Below are positions 28,867 through 37,916 of a stretch of DNA of 64,000 bases, one piece after another (position 1 is the first letter of the stretch; each line of letters opens with the position of its first letter). Under the pieces are notes generated by a model, which worked only from the letters and a program-made list of their open reading frames with translations, was not told the DNA's origin and searched no databases. Origin of the DNA: Gammaproteobacteria bacterium (GTDB taxonomy: Bacteria; Pseudomonadota; Gammaproteobacteria; DSM-16500); the NCBI GenBank assembly GCA_019634835.1, contig JAHCAO010000001.1, forward strand, positions 62,001 through 126,000. The letters are read 5' to 3'. A program made the position numbers and the translations under genes.

Positions 28867-28940
28867 GTTAGCCACAACAAATCTTCATCCTCCACCATGA
28901 TCGGCTGTATAATTAGAAAAATGGGTTATGGAGCCAAGCA

Positions 28941-29687
28941 ATGAGCAAACCACCCAAAATAATCAAATTAGAAAGGCATATACTTGCCATTATTTCACAA
29001 GGTCACCCCGACCGTATAATGACAATACAAACCTCGTACGGAAACAAACAAATTAATCCACTCACATGGTCGGAAATTCAAGTTGCTTCCAATCAACCGC
29101 TGGATACAGCAGGAAACTGCATCGCTCATTTAGTTAACTGGCAATTTATAGAATCAGCAAAAACGTATCCTGGCTTCATTAGACGATTACTCGGCCAAGA
29201 AGGCACAACCTATTTTTGGATAACTGCACTTGGTCAAAAATTTTTAGATGAACATCCTGATGATATTATTCCTGAAAAAATTGAATTTTCACCCAAAGAA
29301 TCAATGACTACTGATGATTTTGAGGAAGCTGTTAGAGCTTATGAAGATAGCTGCTCATCCTCCCCTTATACCTCAGAAGATAAAATCAAATGGGCAACAA
29401 GTGTACTAGATGTAGACATCAAAGAAGAAATTAAAGCTAGCGCCATTGAACTTGAAAACATGTGGCAGCAATTTGAAAATCTCTTTGGCCATCGTGGTCC
29501 TGCAAAAAATCAAAAAGAGCGCTCTGTGCGTGATCCGGTTGTAAAGAAAACAACCATAAAGATCTATCGCGCATTAGATGAACAGCTAAAAAGGAAAGGC
29601 TTTCCACCCTCAAGCAAACCACCGGCTTGGCATGACTATTATGAAAATGGGGATATTGGTTTACCACCCCCACCTTGGGAGAAATAG
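28941..29687 (+). CDS. Hypothetical protein, island cargo
   Basis: 248 residues, not recognised. The first 110 residues alternate helix-like and basic segments (PKIIKLERHILAIISQG, WITALGQKFLDEHPDD) that could be a winged-helix DNA-binding fold. The middle is acidic, and the C-terminus is proline-rich (GFPPSSKPPAWHDYY ... GLPPPPWEK). No signal peptide or membrane helix. It is the first gene after the tRNA, in the position where integrated elements often keep cargo for host benefit such as anti-phage genes. GGAG lies a few bases upstream of the ATG. Confidence 0.6.
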   Translation: MSKPPKIIKLERHILAIISQGHPDRIMTIQTSYGNKQINPLTWSEIQVASNQPLDTAGNCIAHLVNWQFIESAKTYPGFIRRLLGQEGTTYFWITALGQKFLDEHPDDIIPEKIEFSPKESMTTDDFEEAVRAYEDSCSSSPYTSEDKIKWATSVLDVDIKEEIKASAIELENMWQQFENLFGHRGPAKNQKERSVRDPVVKKTTIKIYRALDEQLKRKGFPPSSKPPAWHDYYENGDIGLPPPPWEK

Positions 29688-29723
29688 TTTGCGATTCACC
29701 TTACTTTCAAAACAAAATACGCA

Positions 29724-30188
29724 TCATTTGTTAGCCAAATCTTTTTTCGCTTCAACCAACAATTTAGCTAAGCATTCTTTAGCCGCTTCATAATGCGTGC
29801 CTATACGGCCTACCCAGTCATTCTCGTCCACTGACTTGGGAGCTCGATCAGCATGATAACGATTGATTAATGAAACCGACTGTTCAGATATAATCAACGC
29901 TCCAATATCTCGATACTTGGCGAGCTCTTCTTCTGCTTGATTGAACGCTCTTCTCCACGCCCCCATCTGTGTTTCACTCAAAGTCCCTATGCCAATTAAA
30001 TATTCTTCTTCATACCCAAGACTTTCTTTACACTTATGCAGCGCCTCGATGATTTTAGTGTAAGCATCAACTTTCATTTCCCATAATTTTTCTGATCTGA
30101 ATCTTCTCAATGAAAGCCACACAGTAAATGTCGAAGTAATTAATCCAATTAAGATGGAGCCTAATATATATACAGTCGGATTATTCAC
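29724..30188 (-). CDS. Small membrane-anchored protein, island cargo
   Basis: Unrecognised. The frame is open to 30245, but a near-perfect Shine-Dalgarno AAGGAGGT lies five bases before GTG 30188, giving 154 residues that start MNNPTVYILGSILIGLITST, a single N-terminal transmembrane helix. The rest is a charged helical cytoplasmic domain (WEMKVDAYTKIIEALHKCKESLGYEEE, in part). This layout, one membrane anchor plus a soluble helical domain, is common among small proteins of defence islands, but no specific family is claimed. It is convergent with the preceding cargo gene and divergent from the DUF2971 gene. Confidence 0.6.
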   Translation of the reverse strand: MNNPTVYILGSILIGLITSTFTVWLSLRRFRSEKLWEMKVDAYTKIIEALHKCKESLGYEEEYLIGIGTLSETQMGAWRRAFNQAEEELAKYRDIGALIISEQSVSLINRYHADRAPKSVDENDWVGRIGTHYEAAKECLAKLLVEAKKDLANK

Positions 30189-30419
30189 TATCCACCTCCT
30201 TCGCGTCAATTGATTGAACAATTTATAGGCGATTCGGCTTAACATTCTTCACCAAATGCCCCTTAAGTGTCCCATAAAACAATTTATTCCAACCTAAATT
30301 CATATATTTCATGAAATTAAAAATAAATTACATAGGATTATTTATCCTATGTTGCCTTCTATTGCTGCTTACTGTATTCTCCCGCCAGCATTAAACATCA
30401 TACAAGCTGAGGCAAAAAG

Positions 30420-31394
30420 ATGGAAAAGACAAGTAGGATATTGCCGCTGTTCAAATATCAGCCGCTAATTGAATTAAGAACCGACACAGAAGAAAAAGAA
30501 TGGCAGCGCCGCCTCATCAATACTTTAAAGCAAGAAATATGGCTTCAACCGCTATCTGACTTCAATGATCCATTTGAAAGACATTTCAAATACATCTCTG
30601 ACCCCACCAAGGCCGTGAGTGACCCGCGCTTATTTGACCACTTACATGACTTCCACATTAAAGACACCGGAACAACCATATCAGCAGAAGATTTTAAATC
30701 CATTCTATTAACTCCTGAATTTCAAGAGCGCGTTTCAATCGCAAGTAACTCATGGATAAATGGATCTTATCATCAACATGGTCCTTTTTCGCAACATGGA
30801 ACATATTGTTTTACCAATGACGCCTCAAATATTCCAATGTGGGCACATTATGCAAACAATCATCGCGGTTATTGCGTAATGTTTGAATTAGATTTTTCTT
30901 CCGCTGGTAAATTAGCAAAAATCCCTGAAAGCGAAGAAGAAAATTATTTTCAAGACTTACTATCTGGAAAAGATATTCTCACCTTCTATCTCGGCAAGCG
31001 AGACATAACCTTTGCTTTTACTAAAGTTAATTACTCTAAAACTCCTCCTGTTATGCAACTAGATCAGCTTCTCGATATTATCGACAGCCCTTACGAGTCA
31101 ATTAAGTATTTAGTGGCAAATTCTGTTGGAGTGAAATATCACCAGTGGGGATATGAAAATGAATATCGGCTTGTTGCAAATACAAACAGCAAAGACGGTG
31201 GCTTGTTAAATTTATCCCTAATTCCATTTATCAAAGTCACAGGCATCATCATGGGAAGCCAACTAACCGATGATGAAAGAACTATTTTTCATTCTCTCTG
31301 TAAAGAAAATAAAGTGCCTCTTTATCAAGCTAGATGCTCGGAAGTGGATTATGAAATTACTAAAGAATTAATCGGCAATTATTTCACATCTTAG
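30420..31394 (+). CDS. DUF2971-family protein, island cargo
   Basis: 324 residues. The family signature is present in order: WLQPLSDFNDPFERHFKY near residue 41, NIPMWAHYANNHRGYCVMFEL near 137, and YHQWGYENEYRLVANT near 240. DUF2971 proteins are frequent in mobile elements and some occur in defence clusters; the biochemical activity is not established. GAGG precedes the ATG. It lies directly upstream of the integrase (eight bases between the stop and the next ATG) and may share its transcript. Confidence 0.8.
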   Translation: MEKTSRILPLFKYQPLIELRTDTEEKEWQRRLINTLKQEIWLQPLSDFNDPFERHFKYISDPTKAVSDPRLFDHLHDFHIKDTGTTISAEDFKSILLTPEFQERVSIASNSWINGSYHQHGPFSQHGTYCFTNDASNIPMWAHYANNHRGYCVMFELDFSSAGKLAKIPESEEENYFQDLLSGKDILTFYLGKRDITFAFTKVNYSKTPPVMQLDQLLDIIDSPYESIKYLVANSVGVKYHQWGYENEYRLVANTNSKDGGLLNLSLIPFIKVTGIIMGSQLTDDERTIFHSLCKENKVPLYQARCSEVDYEITKELIGNYFTS

Positions 31395-31402
31395 GACTAA
31401 TT

Positions 31403-32461
31403 ATGGCAAGCATAGAAAAAAGAAAAACCAAAGATGGAAAAACTATTTACAGAGCTAAAATAAGACTCAAAGGATTTCCAGAACAAAATGCCTCCTTTGA
31501 ACGCCTAACTGACGCCAAGCGCTGGGTACAACAAACGGAATCAGCTATTCGTGAGGGTAGACATTTTAAGACGACAGAAGCCAAACGACGAACACTTGGT
31601 GAGATGATTGACCGCTATATTAAGGACATACTTCCAAGCAAACCAAAAAACCAGAAAAATCGCAGTCTACATCTTAATTGGTGGAAATCAGAGCTAGGGA
31701 AATACACACTTGCAGATATCACTCCACCTATAATTTGTGAACATAGAGATAAATTAGCAAAAGTAACTACTACCAGAGGCACATTACGCTCCCCATCTAC
31801 TGTTGTACGGTACATGGCTGCTTTATCTCACGCTTTTACCGTAGCAGTAAATGAATGGCAATGGCTTGATAACTCCCCCATGCGCAAAGTTACCAAACCC
31901 CAAGAACCTCGCGGGCGCGTACGTTTTCTTTCAGATGAAGAGCGCATACGTCTACTAACTGCCTGCAAAGAAAGCGACAGTCCTTACCTATATATCACTG
32001 TTGTATTAGCCCTCTCCACAGGAGGACGGCGAATGGAAATATTAGGGCTGCATTGGCAAGATATCGACTTAACCCGCGGAATAATAACATTACATGAAAC
32101 AAAAAATGGCCAACGCAGAGCACTTGCACTAACCGGTCATGCACTTGAACTCATGAAAACACATGCAAAAATTCGTCGTGTTAATTGTGATCTTGTATTT
32201 CCAGGCAAAAATCAAAAGAAACCAGTTGATGTTCGCACCCCTTGGGAAAATGCATTAAAACGCGCTGAAATAACCGATTTCAAATGGCACGATCTTCGCC
32301 ACTCCTGCGCATCTTATCTTGCCATGAATGGAGCTAGTCTTGCCGAAATCGCAGAAATTCTTGGCCATAAAACCTTACAAATGGTTAAACGCTACGCTCA
32401 CCTATCAGATTCACATGTAAGCAAAGTTGTCGCAAGCATGAATAGCAAAATTTTTGGCTAG
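31403..32461 (+). CDS. int: Tyrosine recombinase (integrase)
   Basis: Integrates and excises the element at the tRNA. 352 residues: an N-terminal AP2-like arm-binding region (KRKTKDGKTIYRAKIRLKGFP), a SAM-like core-binding domain, and the catalytic domain with Arg in LSTGGRRMEILGLHW (about residue 209), HDLRHSCASY (His-x-x-Arg, about 296-299), HK in ILGHKTLQMVKRY and the nucleophilic Tyr of RYAHLS. It is placed near the middle of the element rather than beside the tRNA, unusual for such elements. Its gene is complete, so the element may still be mobile. Confidence 0.95.
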   Translation: MASIEKRKTKDGKTIYRAKIRLKGFPEQNASFERLTDAKRWVQQTESAIREGRHFKTTEAKRRTLGEMIDRYIKDILPSKPKNQKNRSLHLNWWKSELGKYTLADITPPIICEHRDKLAKVTTTRGTLRSPSTVVRYMAALSHAFTVAVNEWQWLDNSPMRKVTKPQEPRGRVRFLSDEERIRLLTACKESDSPYLYITVVLALSTGGRRMEILGLHWQDIDLTRGIITLHETKNGQRRALALTGHALELMKTHAKIRRVNCDLVFPGKNQKKPVDVRTPWENALKRAEITDFKWHDLRHSCASYLAMNGASLAEIAEILGHKTLQMVKRYAHLSDSHVSKVVASMNSKIFG

Positions 32462-32469
32462 GAACAGAC

Positions 32470-33702
32470 ATGCCTTATTTTCAATATGAAATACCTACTG
32501 AGGTGAATCTAGCAAAATCTCAGTATGCATTAGAAGCTATTGAGAAAAATGAAGAGCATCAATTTCATAGTATGCTGACGAAACCTAAAAATAGAATTAT
32601 TGATTTATTAGATCTTTTTTTTCCACCCAGATTTAAAAAGAAAGGTAGGCAACCTGTACTTTATCCCACCTTACCTTCGGCATATCGAAAACAAGCTTTA
32701 GGATTTTTGCTGTCAGGAATAAAGTCTAATCAAATCCAACTTGGATTTGATTGTGATGCAAACAATATTCCAGGTATTAATGAACTTACGACGGAGCATA
32801 TAGTACTACTTTCCGTTACTGGTGGCCTACGAGCCTTTAAATCTTATGCTGTTGTTGACTATGATCATGAAGGAAAAGCCCTTGTAGATGGGACAACCTT
32901 GTTAGGATCGATTGTTGATAGCGTTGCATTTGTTGAACTATTAATCGAATGCAACATACTGCCATTAGAGCTTCTTAATTTTGCAACTCTTCTTGACCTC
33001 TATTTGCGGTGGAATAAAAAACAATTAGATCGTTTAGGTGAAAAAAGGAAATATAGAGAGAGTTGGTTATTGATTGATGCAATATCTTATGCATCTGGCT
33101 TTTATGCAATGAGATCAGAAGTTTCTAGCACAGGCTATATAAATGGATTTTCACCTGAAATGCTACTGTCAAAAAAACCGTTACGCTGGAGACAAGAAGT
33201 TAGCGAAAATATGACTGAATGGGAATGCTTTCAAAGACCCAAGGGACTAATTGATAATGGCAAGTTACCAGAAGAGATTACCAACCGACAGGAACATTGG
33301 AACAAAGTCTTTAAAAATGCGCAAATCGCCATGGAGTTCGGAGATATAAAACATACTGGCGGCAAAGTTATTAATCATATTGATACAAGGGTACGAGAAG
33401 ACTTTTTTAGCTGGGCCGAACAATGGGATAACATTGATCCGCCTAACCTAGTAAACGATTCAGAACAACTATTATCACGTACAGCAATAAAAAAGAATTA
33501 CACCAAACTTACACATGACATGTGGAATAAGGCACTCGCAAAAGACCCAAAACTATTAAAGTTTAAAATTCCAGGAAAAACTGCGCAAAAAGATCGTTAT
33601 GATCAAGTGAACATAGAAAATTGGCTTATTGAAAAAGGACATTACACAAAAGCTGAATTAAAGGCGCTTGCAGAGCCTAAAAATAGGTACTCTTTCCCTT
33701 AA
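32470..33702 (+). CDS. Hypothetical protein next to integrase
   Basis: 410 residues, not recognised. Nine bases after the integrase stop, so likely co-transcribed. Largely helical, no membrane segment. The last 80 residues (LTHDMWNKALAKDPKLLKFKIPGKTAQ ... NIENWLIEKGHYTKAEL) look like a small helical DNA-binding or adaptor domain; proteins of this kind beside integrases are often element-specific regulators. No function is assigned. Confidence 0.6.
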   Translation: MPYFQYEIPTEVNLAKSQYALEAIEKNEEHQFHSMLTKPKNRIIDLLDLFFPPRFKKKGRQPVLYPTLPSAYRKQALGFLLSGIKSNQIQLGFDCDANNIPGINELTTEHIVLLSVTGGLRAFKSYAVVDYDHEGKALVDGTTLLGSIVDSVAFVELLIECNILPLELLNFATLLDLYLRWNKKQLDRLGEKRKYRESWLLIDAISYASGFYAMRSEVSSTGYINGFSPEMLLSKKPLRWRQEVSENMTEWECFQRPKGLIDNGKLPEEITNRQEHWNKVFKNAQIAMEFGDIKHTGGKVINHIDTRVREDFFSWAEQWDNIDPPNLVNDSEQLLSRTAIKKNYTKLTHDMWNKALAKDPKLLKFKIPGKTAQKDRYDQVNIENWLIEKGHYTKAELKALAEPKNRYSFP

Positions 33703-33869
33703 AACTTATCTGTTATAAAGATTTTAAATTTTTTACTGTCGAATTGCCGCCAAATCAATGCCAATTTATCGTCGATTTATAGCCGTGATTTATATTCGTT
33801 ATAACTGAAGTCTACAACAGGCTATCAACAGCCATGTTAACTAACAATCGTTAACTCTGGAGAACAGTT

Positions 33870-34082
33870 ATGCACGAAATTCAATTGAAAAAATTTGTGA
33901 CACCAAAACAGTTGCCGGAACTTTATCCTGGTGTTTTTACCGAAGCATCGATCCGCTGGCTAATTTTTAATGAAAAAATCAATGGCTTTTCATGTTGTGT
34001 AAAGCGTATTGGTCGAAAAGTATTGATTGACCTTGATCAATTTGAAGCATGGATTGCAAAACAGGGAGGCGCTCATGAGTAA
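33870..34082 (+). CDS. AlpA/excisionase-like DNA-binding protein
   Basis: 70 residues with a single helix-turn-helix-like fold: FVTPKQLPELYPGVFTEASIRWLIF, then RIGRKVLIDLDQFEAWIAKQ, which is the usual pattern of the MerR/AlpA-type excisionase superfamily (winged strand ending in D..FE.WI). Likely either the excisionase or an activator of the replication genes that follow. SD TCTGGAG lies upstream. It starts the replication operon; the next gene overlaps by eight bases. The 167-base spacer before it contains two GATTTAT direct repeats and is a candidate promoter or origin. Confidence 0.7.
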   Translation: MHEIQLKKFVTPKQLPELYPGVFTEASIRWLIFNEKINGFSCCVKRIGRKVLIDLDQFEAWIAKQGGAHE

Positions 34083-34380
34083 CCTTAATCACGCCAATGA
34101 TAAGTTGAAAGCACCCCTCTGCGACTCGAATGATGATAGTAATCAATTTAGCAATAAAATGCATTATCTCAACAACTTGTTGCGCCTTTTAGAATTGTCG
34201 TATGAAGGATTTCATTTTGCTAATAATTACGCTAATGCCGAAGTAACAGAGAATCATCAATACGAAGGTAAAAATCAGTTTATTTTTTACCTTAAGGTAT
34301 TTGATGAAGCATTGTTATCACTTGATCATATTTCTCATGAGATGCACAGTCAGTGTGATGCAAAGAGGGAGGGTAAATAA
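34075..34380 (+). CDS. Small hypothetical protein of the replication operon
   Basis: Unrecognised, 101 residues from ATG 34075, which overlaps the previous stop and has GGGAGG upstream; an upstream in-frame ATG at 34027 lies inside the preceding gene and is unlikely. Mainly helical, acidic, no membrane segment. Located between the AlpA-like and DnaT/O-like genes with tight overlaps, so part of the same transcript. Confidence 0.55.
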   Translation: MSNLNHANDKLKAPLCDSNDDSNQFSNKMHYLNNLLRLLELSYEGFHFANNYANAEVTENHQYEGKNQFIFYLKVFDEALLSLDHISHEMHSQCDAKREGK

Positions 34381-34381
34381 C

Positions 34382-35242
34382 ATGCGTTATCGTACTCTCG
34401 ATGTTCGACTCTGGGGTGATGAAAGATTTCGCGAATTATCACCCTTAAAGCCAAGTGGACAGGCTTTATTTTTGTATCTGCTTACCAATCCCAACACAAC
34501 ATCAATTCCTGGGCTTTATCGAGCAGGTGCGGCAGGTATGGCAGAAGAATTAGGCTGGACTACCGAAGGCTTCCATGAAGCCTTTCGAGAAATCATACAG
34601 CAAGGGTTGGTTAATGCTGACTTTGGATCACGCGTTATTTTTATTCCGAATGCGATTAAATATAACAAGCCTCAATCACCTAATGTAATTAAAAGTTGGG
34701 CATCTCACTGGGATGAAATACCAGAATGTAATTTAAAAAATATTGCCTATCAGAAACTTAAAGACTTTGTTTATGGCATGGACAAAGCCTTTGCTGATGC
34801 CTTCGCCAAAGCTATCAAAAAGCCTAAGCACATGGCTATGCCTAATCAGGAACAGGAGCAGGAACAAGAACAGGAAAATTTATCTTCCTTACAGGAAGAT
34901 AGCGCCATCAGAGCTGACACTAATGATGAAGTTTCTCCTAACTGCCCTCATGATCAGATTATTGCTTTGTATCATGGAATCTTACCAATGTGTCGACAGG
35001 TACGTAATTGGCATAGGACTAGACGAGGATATTTGCAAGCACGTTGGCGGGAAAATCCAAAGCATCAAAACTTAGAATTTTGGAGGGGGTTTTTCGAGTA
35101 TGCGAAGCAGTCTGATTTTTTAATTGGTAACAGTGAGCGTCGTGGAGATAAGCCACCCTTTATCGCTGATTTAGAGTGGTTAGTTCGCCCAACAAATTTT
35201 GCTAAAGTGATTGAAGGTAAATATCACGGGAGGTCAGCATGA
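34382..35242 (+). CDS. Phage-type replication protein (DnaT/O-like)
   Basis: 286 residues from ATG 34382, just after the previous stop. The N-terminal 100 residues (MRYRTLDVRLWGDERFRELS, FLYLLTNPNTTSIPGLYRAG, GWTTEGFHEAFREI) form the winged-helix domain typical of replisome organisers in prophages and satellites. A short EQ-rich linker (NQEQEQEQEQEN) is encoded by a CAGGAA-type tandem stretch at about 34848-34878. The C-terminal 80 residues (NWHRTRRGYLQARWRENP, FLIGNSERRGDKPPF) match the DnaT-like tail seen beside phage DnaB genes, which suggests it loads the helicase encoded next. Confidence 0.75.
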   Translation: MRYRTLDVRLWGDERFRELSPLKPSGQALFLYLLTNPNTTSIPGLYRAGAAGMAEELGWTTEGFHEAFREIIQQGLVNADFGSRVIFIPNAIKYNKPQSPNVIKSWASHWDEIPECNLKNIAYQKLKDFVYGMDKAFADAFAKAIKKPKHMAMPNQEQEQEQEQENLSSLQEDSAIRADTNDEVSPNCPHDQIIALYHGILPMCRQVRNWHRTRRGYLQARWRENPKHQNLEFWRGFFEYAKQSDFLIGNSERRGDKPPFIADLEWLVRPTNFAKVIEGKYHGRSA

Positions 35243-36585
35243 TGATCAACTCCCACATAGCGGAACAAGCGGTTCTCGGCTCTCTTTTGCATGACAATAC
35301 AACTTTTGATGAAATAGGTCATGTATTAAAAATTAATGATTTCTTTGTACCATTTCATCAGGATATTTTTCGAACTATTTCAATATTAGTTGCAGATGGA
35401 AAAAAAGCTGACATTATTTGTGTTTCGGAGATACTGAAAAGCGAATATCACGAAAAGAATGATGACACATTTGTAAGAATATGTGAGATTGCGCAATGTT
35501 GTTATGCACCCAGCAATATTAAGCATTATGCCGACTTGGTAAAACGAAGCAGCTTAGATCGTAGTTTAATAAAAATGGCTCAAGATGTGATTACCAGCGT
35601 GCATGAAGGAAAAGAAAATCGGCTTGATTATGCGCAACAGAGGTTCTCAGAGGTTGCTGAGCAATTGCCATCTGATATTAGTCCAGTTTCTGATATTTTA
35701 GCTGATGTTTTATGCTCTATCGAACTTCGCCAGCAAAATAAAAATAATATCACAGGTGTCCCAACTGGTTTTTCTGATTTAGATGCATTGACTCATGGAT
35801 TACACGGCGGGGATTTAATAATTCTCGCTGGCAGACCTGGAATGGGCAAAACCCTTTTAGCGATGAATATGGCAGAACATATCGCAATAAAAGAAAAGCA
35901 CTCAGTAGCAATTTTTAGCTTAGAAATGAGTAAGCAACAATTGGTAGAACGCGCATTAATTAGCGTTGCTCGTCTTGATGCTGAAAAAGTCCAATCAGGG
36001 ACACTCGAAGCAGAATCATTTATACGGTTATCTAATACCATCCCAAAATTATCTGACGTTAAGCTGTTTGTTGATGATCATTCTTCAGTAAGTATTACTG
36101 ATATTAGATCAAAATGCAGGCGCATAAAACGCGAGCATGGATTGTCTCTGGTCGTTGTCGATTACATCACTCTAATGTCCGGTGATGGTGAGAACGAAAC
36201 GATTCGAATAGGAAATATTTCTCGCGGTCTTAAATTATTGGCGCGAGATTTGAATGTTCCAGTTATAGCAATATCTCAACTTAATCGCTCAGTTGAACAA
36301 CGTAGTGATAAGCGCCCCACAATGGCTGATTTACGTCAGAGTGGTGCCATAGAACAAGACGCCGATTTAATCATGTTTATTTATCGCGATGAAGTCTACA
36401 ACAAAAATTGCCCTAATAAGGGGATAGCTGAAGTTATATTAGCAAAACATCGCAATGGGAATGTTGGTACAGTTTCGCTCGCGTTTAATGGGCAGTATTG
36501 CCGCTTTGATAATTATACGGGCGGCAATTTTGGTAGTACAACACAGCAATCAACAACATGGCGTGGTAGACCATACGTATATTAA
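35239..36585 (+). CDS. dnaB: Replicative DNA helicase, DnaB family (element-encoded)
   Basis: 448 residues. The N-terminal DnaB domain begins SHIAEQAVLGSLLHDNTTF; the RecA-like C-terminal domain has Walker A AGRPGMGKTLLAMNMA (about residue 197), SLEMSKQQLVERALIS, LVVVDYITLMSG (Walker B) and QSGAIEQDADLIMFIYRD. Shorter and divergent from a chromosomal DnaB, as expected for a phage or satellite copy. Start overlaps the upstream stop by four bases. It gives the element its own replicative helicase, so replication after excision is plausible. Confidence 0.93.
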   Translation: MMINSHIAEQAVLGSLLHDNTTFDEIGHVLKINDFFVPFHQDIFRTISILVADGKKADIICVSEILKSEYHEKNDDTFVRICEIAQCCYAPSNIKHYADLVKRSSLDRSLIKMAQDVITSVHEGKENRLDYAQQRFSEVAEQLPSDISPVSDILADVLCSIELRQQNKNNITGVPTGFSDLDALTHGLHGGDLIILAGRPGMGKTLLAMNMAEHIAIKEKHSVAIFSLEMSKQQLVERALISVARLDAEKVQSGTLEAESFIRLSNTIPKLSDVKLFVDDHSSVSITDIRSKCRRIKREHGLSLVVVDYITLMSGDGENETIRIGNISRGLKLLARDLNVPVIAISQLNRSVEQRSDKRPTMADLRQSGAIEQDADLIMFIYRDEVYNKNCPNKGIAEVILAKHRNGNVGTVSLAFNGQYCRFDNYTGGNFGSTTQQSTTWRGRPYVY

Positions 36586-36715
36586 TTCTTGATTAGAACA
36601 AGGAGAGATCAGTATTTCTAAAATAATTTGAAGTTATTGAATTTTATTCCCAGTACGCGCAAGCGAGAGAGTTTTGGTTTTTAAATTAACGTAGAGCATG
36701 CAAAGGAATGTAACC

Positions 36716-37018
36716 ATGAAAAGCGTAAGTGGTGGCCGCCCAATAAAGCTCACTGACTCTGTCTTGGAAGATATTATTTATGGGATAGGAAAGGGGTTAA
36801 CACTTAAAGCGTCATGTAAATTTGCTGGGATTTCATACTCAGCACTGGCGTGGTGGATGTCTAAAGGAAAGCAGGCAAAAAAAATTGATGCGTCCAATAG
36901 ATACACTGTTGTATTAGAGCGGATAAAACAGGCTACTTACGCTGAGAAAATAAAGCATCGAAAGAAATTTCTTTTAACCATAAGTCCGCGTGATTTTCGT
37001 TATGGATGGAATAAATGA
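36716..37018 (+). CDS. Helix-turn-helix protein, terminase-small-subunit-like
   Basis: 100 residues from ATG 36716 (AAAGGA nine bases upstream; the in-frame ATG at 36698 lies before that site). RPIKLTDSVLEDIIYGIGKGLTLKASCKFAGISYSALAWWMSKGKQ (key: GLTLKASCKFAGIS..ALAWWMSKG) is the HTH seen in small terminase subunits and similar phage proteins. No large terminase follows, so it may be a remnant, a satellite device that redirects a helper's packaging, or simply a regulator. Confidence 0.6.
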   Translation: MKSVSGGRPIKLTDSVLEDIIYGIGKGLTLKASCKFAGISYSALAWWMSKGKQAKKIDASNRYTVVLERIKQATYAEKIKHRKKFLLTISPRDFRYGWNK

Positions 37019-37023
37019 GGGGC

Positions 37024-37263
37024 TTAGTGAGGGCTTTTGAGTTGTCTTAAAGATGGCAGCAGCTCATGAACTTCAATATGTAAGGTAAGAGCGATTTGTA
37101 TCAGATTTTGAATGGATATATTTTGCTCCCCTCTTTCCACTCGACCATAATAGGTGCGCCCCAAACCTGCTTCCGCAGCAAAATCCTCCTGCGAAAAGCC
37201 TTTTAGTTTTCGCTTTTCCCTAATTTTCTTGCCTATTTTGATCAAATTTGGGTGTTTTTCCAT
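37024..37263 (-). CDS. XRE-family transcriptional regulator
   Basis: 79-residue Cro/C1-type HTH protein: IGKKIREKRKLKGFSQEDFAAEAGLGRTYYGRVERGEQNISIQNL is the full motif (key: SQEDFA, GLGRTYYGRVERG). It is transcribed divergently from the small gene at 37420, and the 156-base spacer is the natural operator region. Likely the element's repressor or maintenance regulator. Confidence 0.85.
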   Translation of the reverse strand: MEKHPNLIKIGKKIREKRKLKGFSQEDFAAEAGLGRTYYGRVERGEQNISIQNLIQIALTLHIEVHELLPSLRQLKSPH

Positions 37264-37419
37264 ATAAAAAGTAAAACGGATTGCACCCTATAAGACCACA
37301 CCCAATAAGAGGCAAATTACATTGCATTTCTGAGATCAAAAATATATCATACACAACATATATGGACACAAAATCACACCACAGGAGGTTACCAAGCAAC
37401 CAATTAAAGAGAGAGTAAA

Positions 37420-37746
37420 ATGAGCGAATTAACTGAAACAACAAACCTTTCATCGCAGGAAGAAAGCGTGCTAGTTGCTCTTATTCAAGAGCAATTCAAA
37501 CAAAATCAACCCGTCAGCAAATCCTGCATTGATACCAACTTAAAAAAATTCGCTCTGCACAACCCTATTGAGACCGGAATAGCCTTGTTACGTCTTGCCA
37601 AGAAAAATTTGATTATCAGTAAAATGGTTAAGGTTCCAGGCTGGGATCAAGCAGAAGAACGCCATGAATTAAGCACTACCGGCAAAGAGTGGGTTCTTGC
37701 CAATGAAACATTGCTTGAAACAAAAGAAGAAAATGTTCCTTTTTAA
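37420..37746 (+). CDS. Small hypothetical protein, divergent from XRE gene
   Basis: 108 residues, not recognised. ESVLVALIQEQFKQNQPVSKSCIDTNLKKFALHNPIETGIALLRLAKKNL looks like a winged-helix fold (key: positions 20-70 are helix-helix-helix-wing). Divergent from the XRE gene, a place usually taken by a Cro/CII-like second regulator. It is the last gene before attR. GAGAGAG lies ahead of the ATG. Confidence 0.55.
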   Translation: MSELTETTNLSSQEESVLVALIQEQFKQNQPVSKSCIDTNLKKFALHNPIETGIALLRLAKKNLIISKMVKVPGWDQAEERHELSTTGKEWVLANETLLETKEENVPF

Positions 37747-37779
37747 AGTTAAAACTCTGCGTCTCAGGAGAAAAATTAT

Positions 37780-37798
37780 AAGGGACACTCCTGGGACA
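37780..37798. promoter_or_regulatory. Candidate integrase arm-type site, right
   Basis: Same 19 bases as the site at 28848, AAGGGACACTCCTGGGACA, same orientation, located between the last gene and attR. Confidence 0.6.
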
Positions 37799-37916
37799 CT
37801 TGAAGATAAAAAGCGACATATAACTACATTACACCACATTACTAAAATCACTCTACTTAATTGATTCTATTATTATATTTTGTGATAGAAAGTTGTTGAT
37901 TATAGTTTTCGTATAT

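Noticed and set aside
34848-34878. CAGGAA-type tandem stretch as a possible regulatory microsatellite
   Set aside because: It encodes the EQ-rich linker of the replication protein in frame and is short; phase variation is not supported because units are six bases and keep frame.
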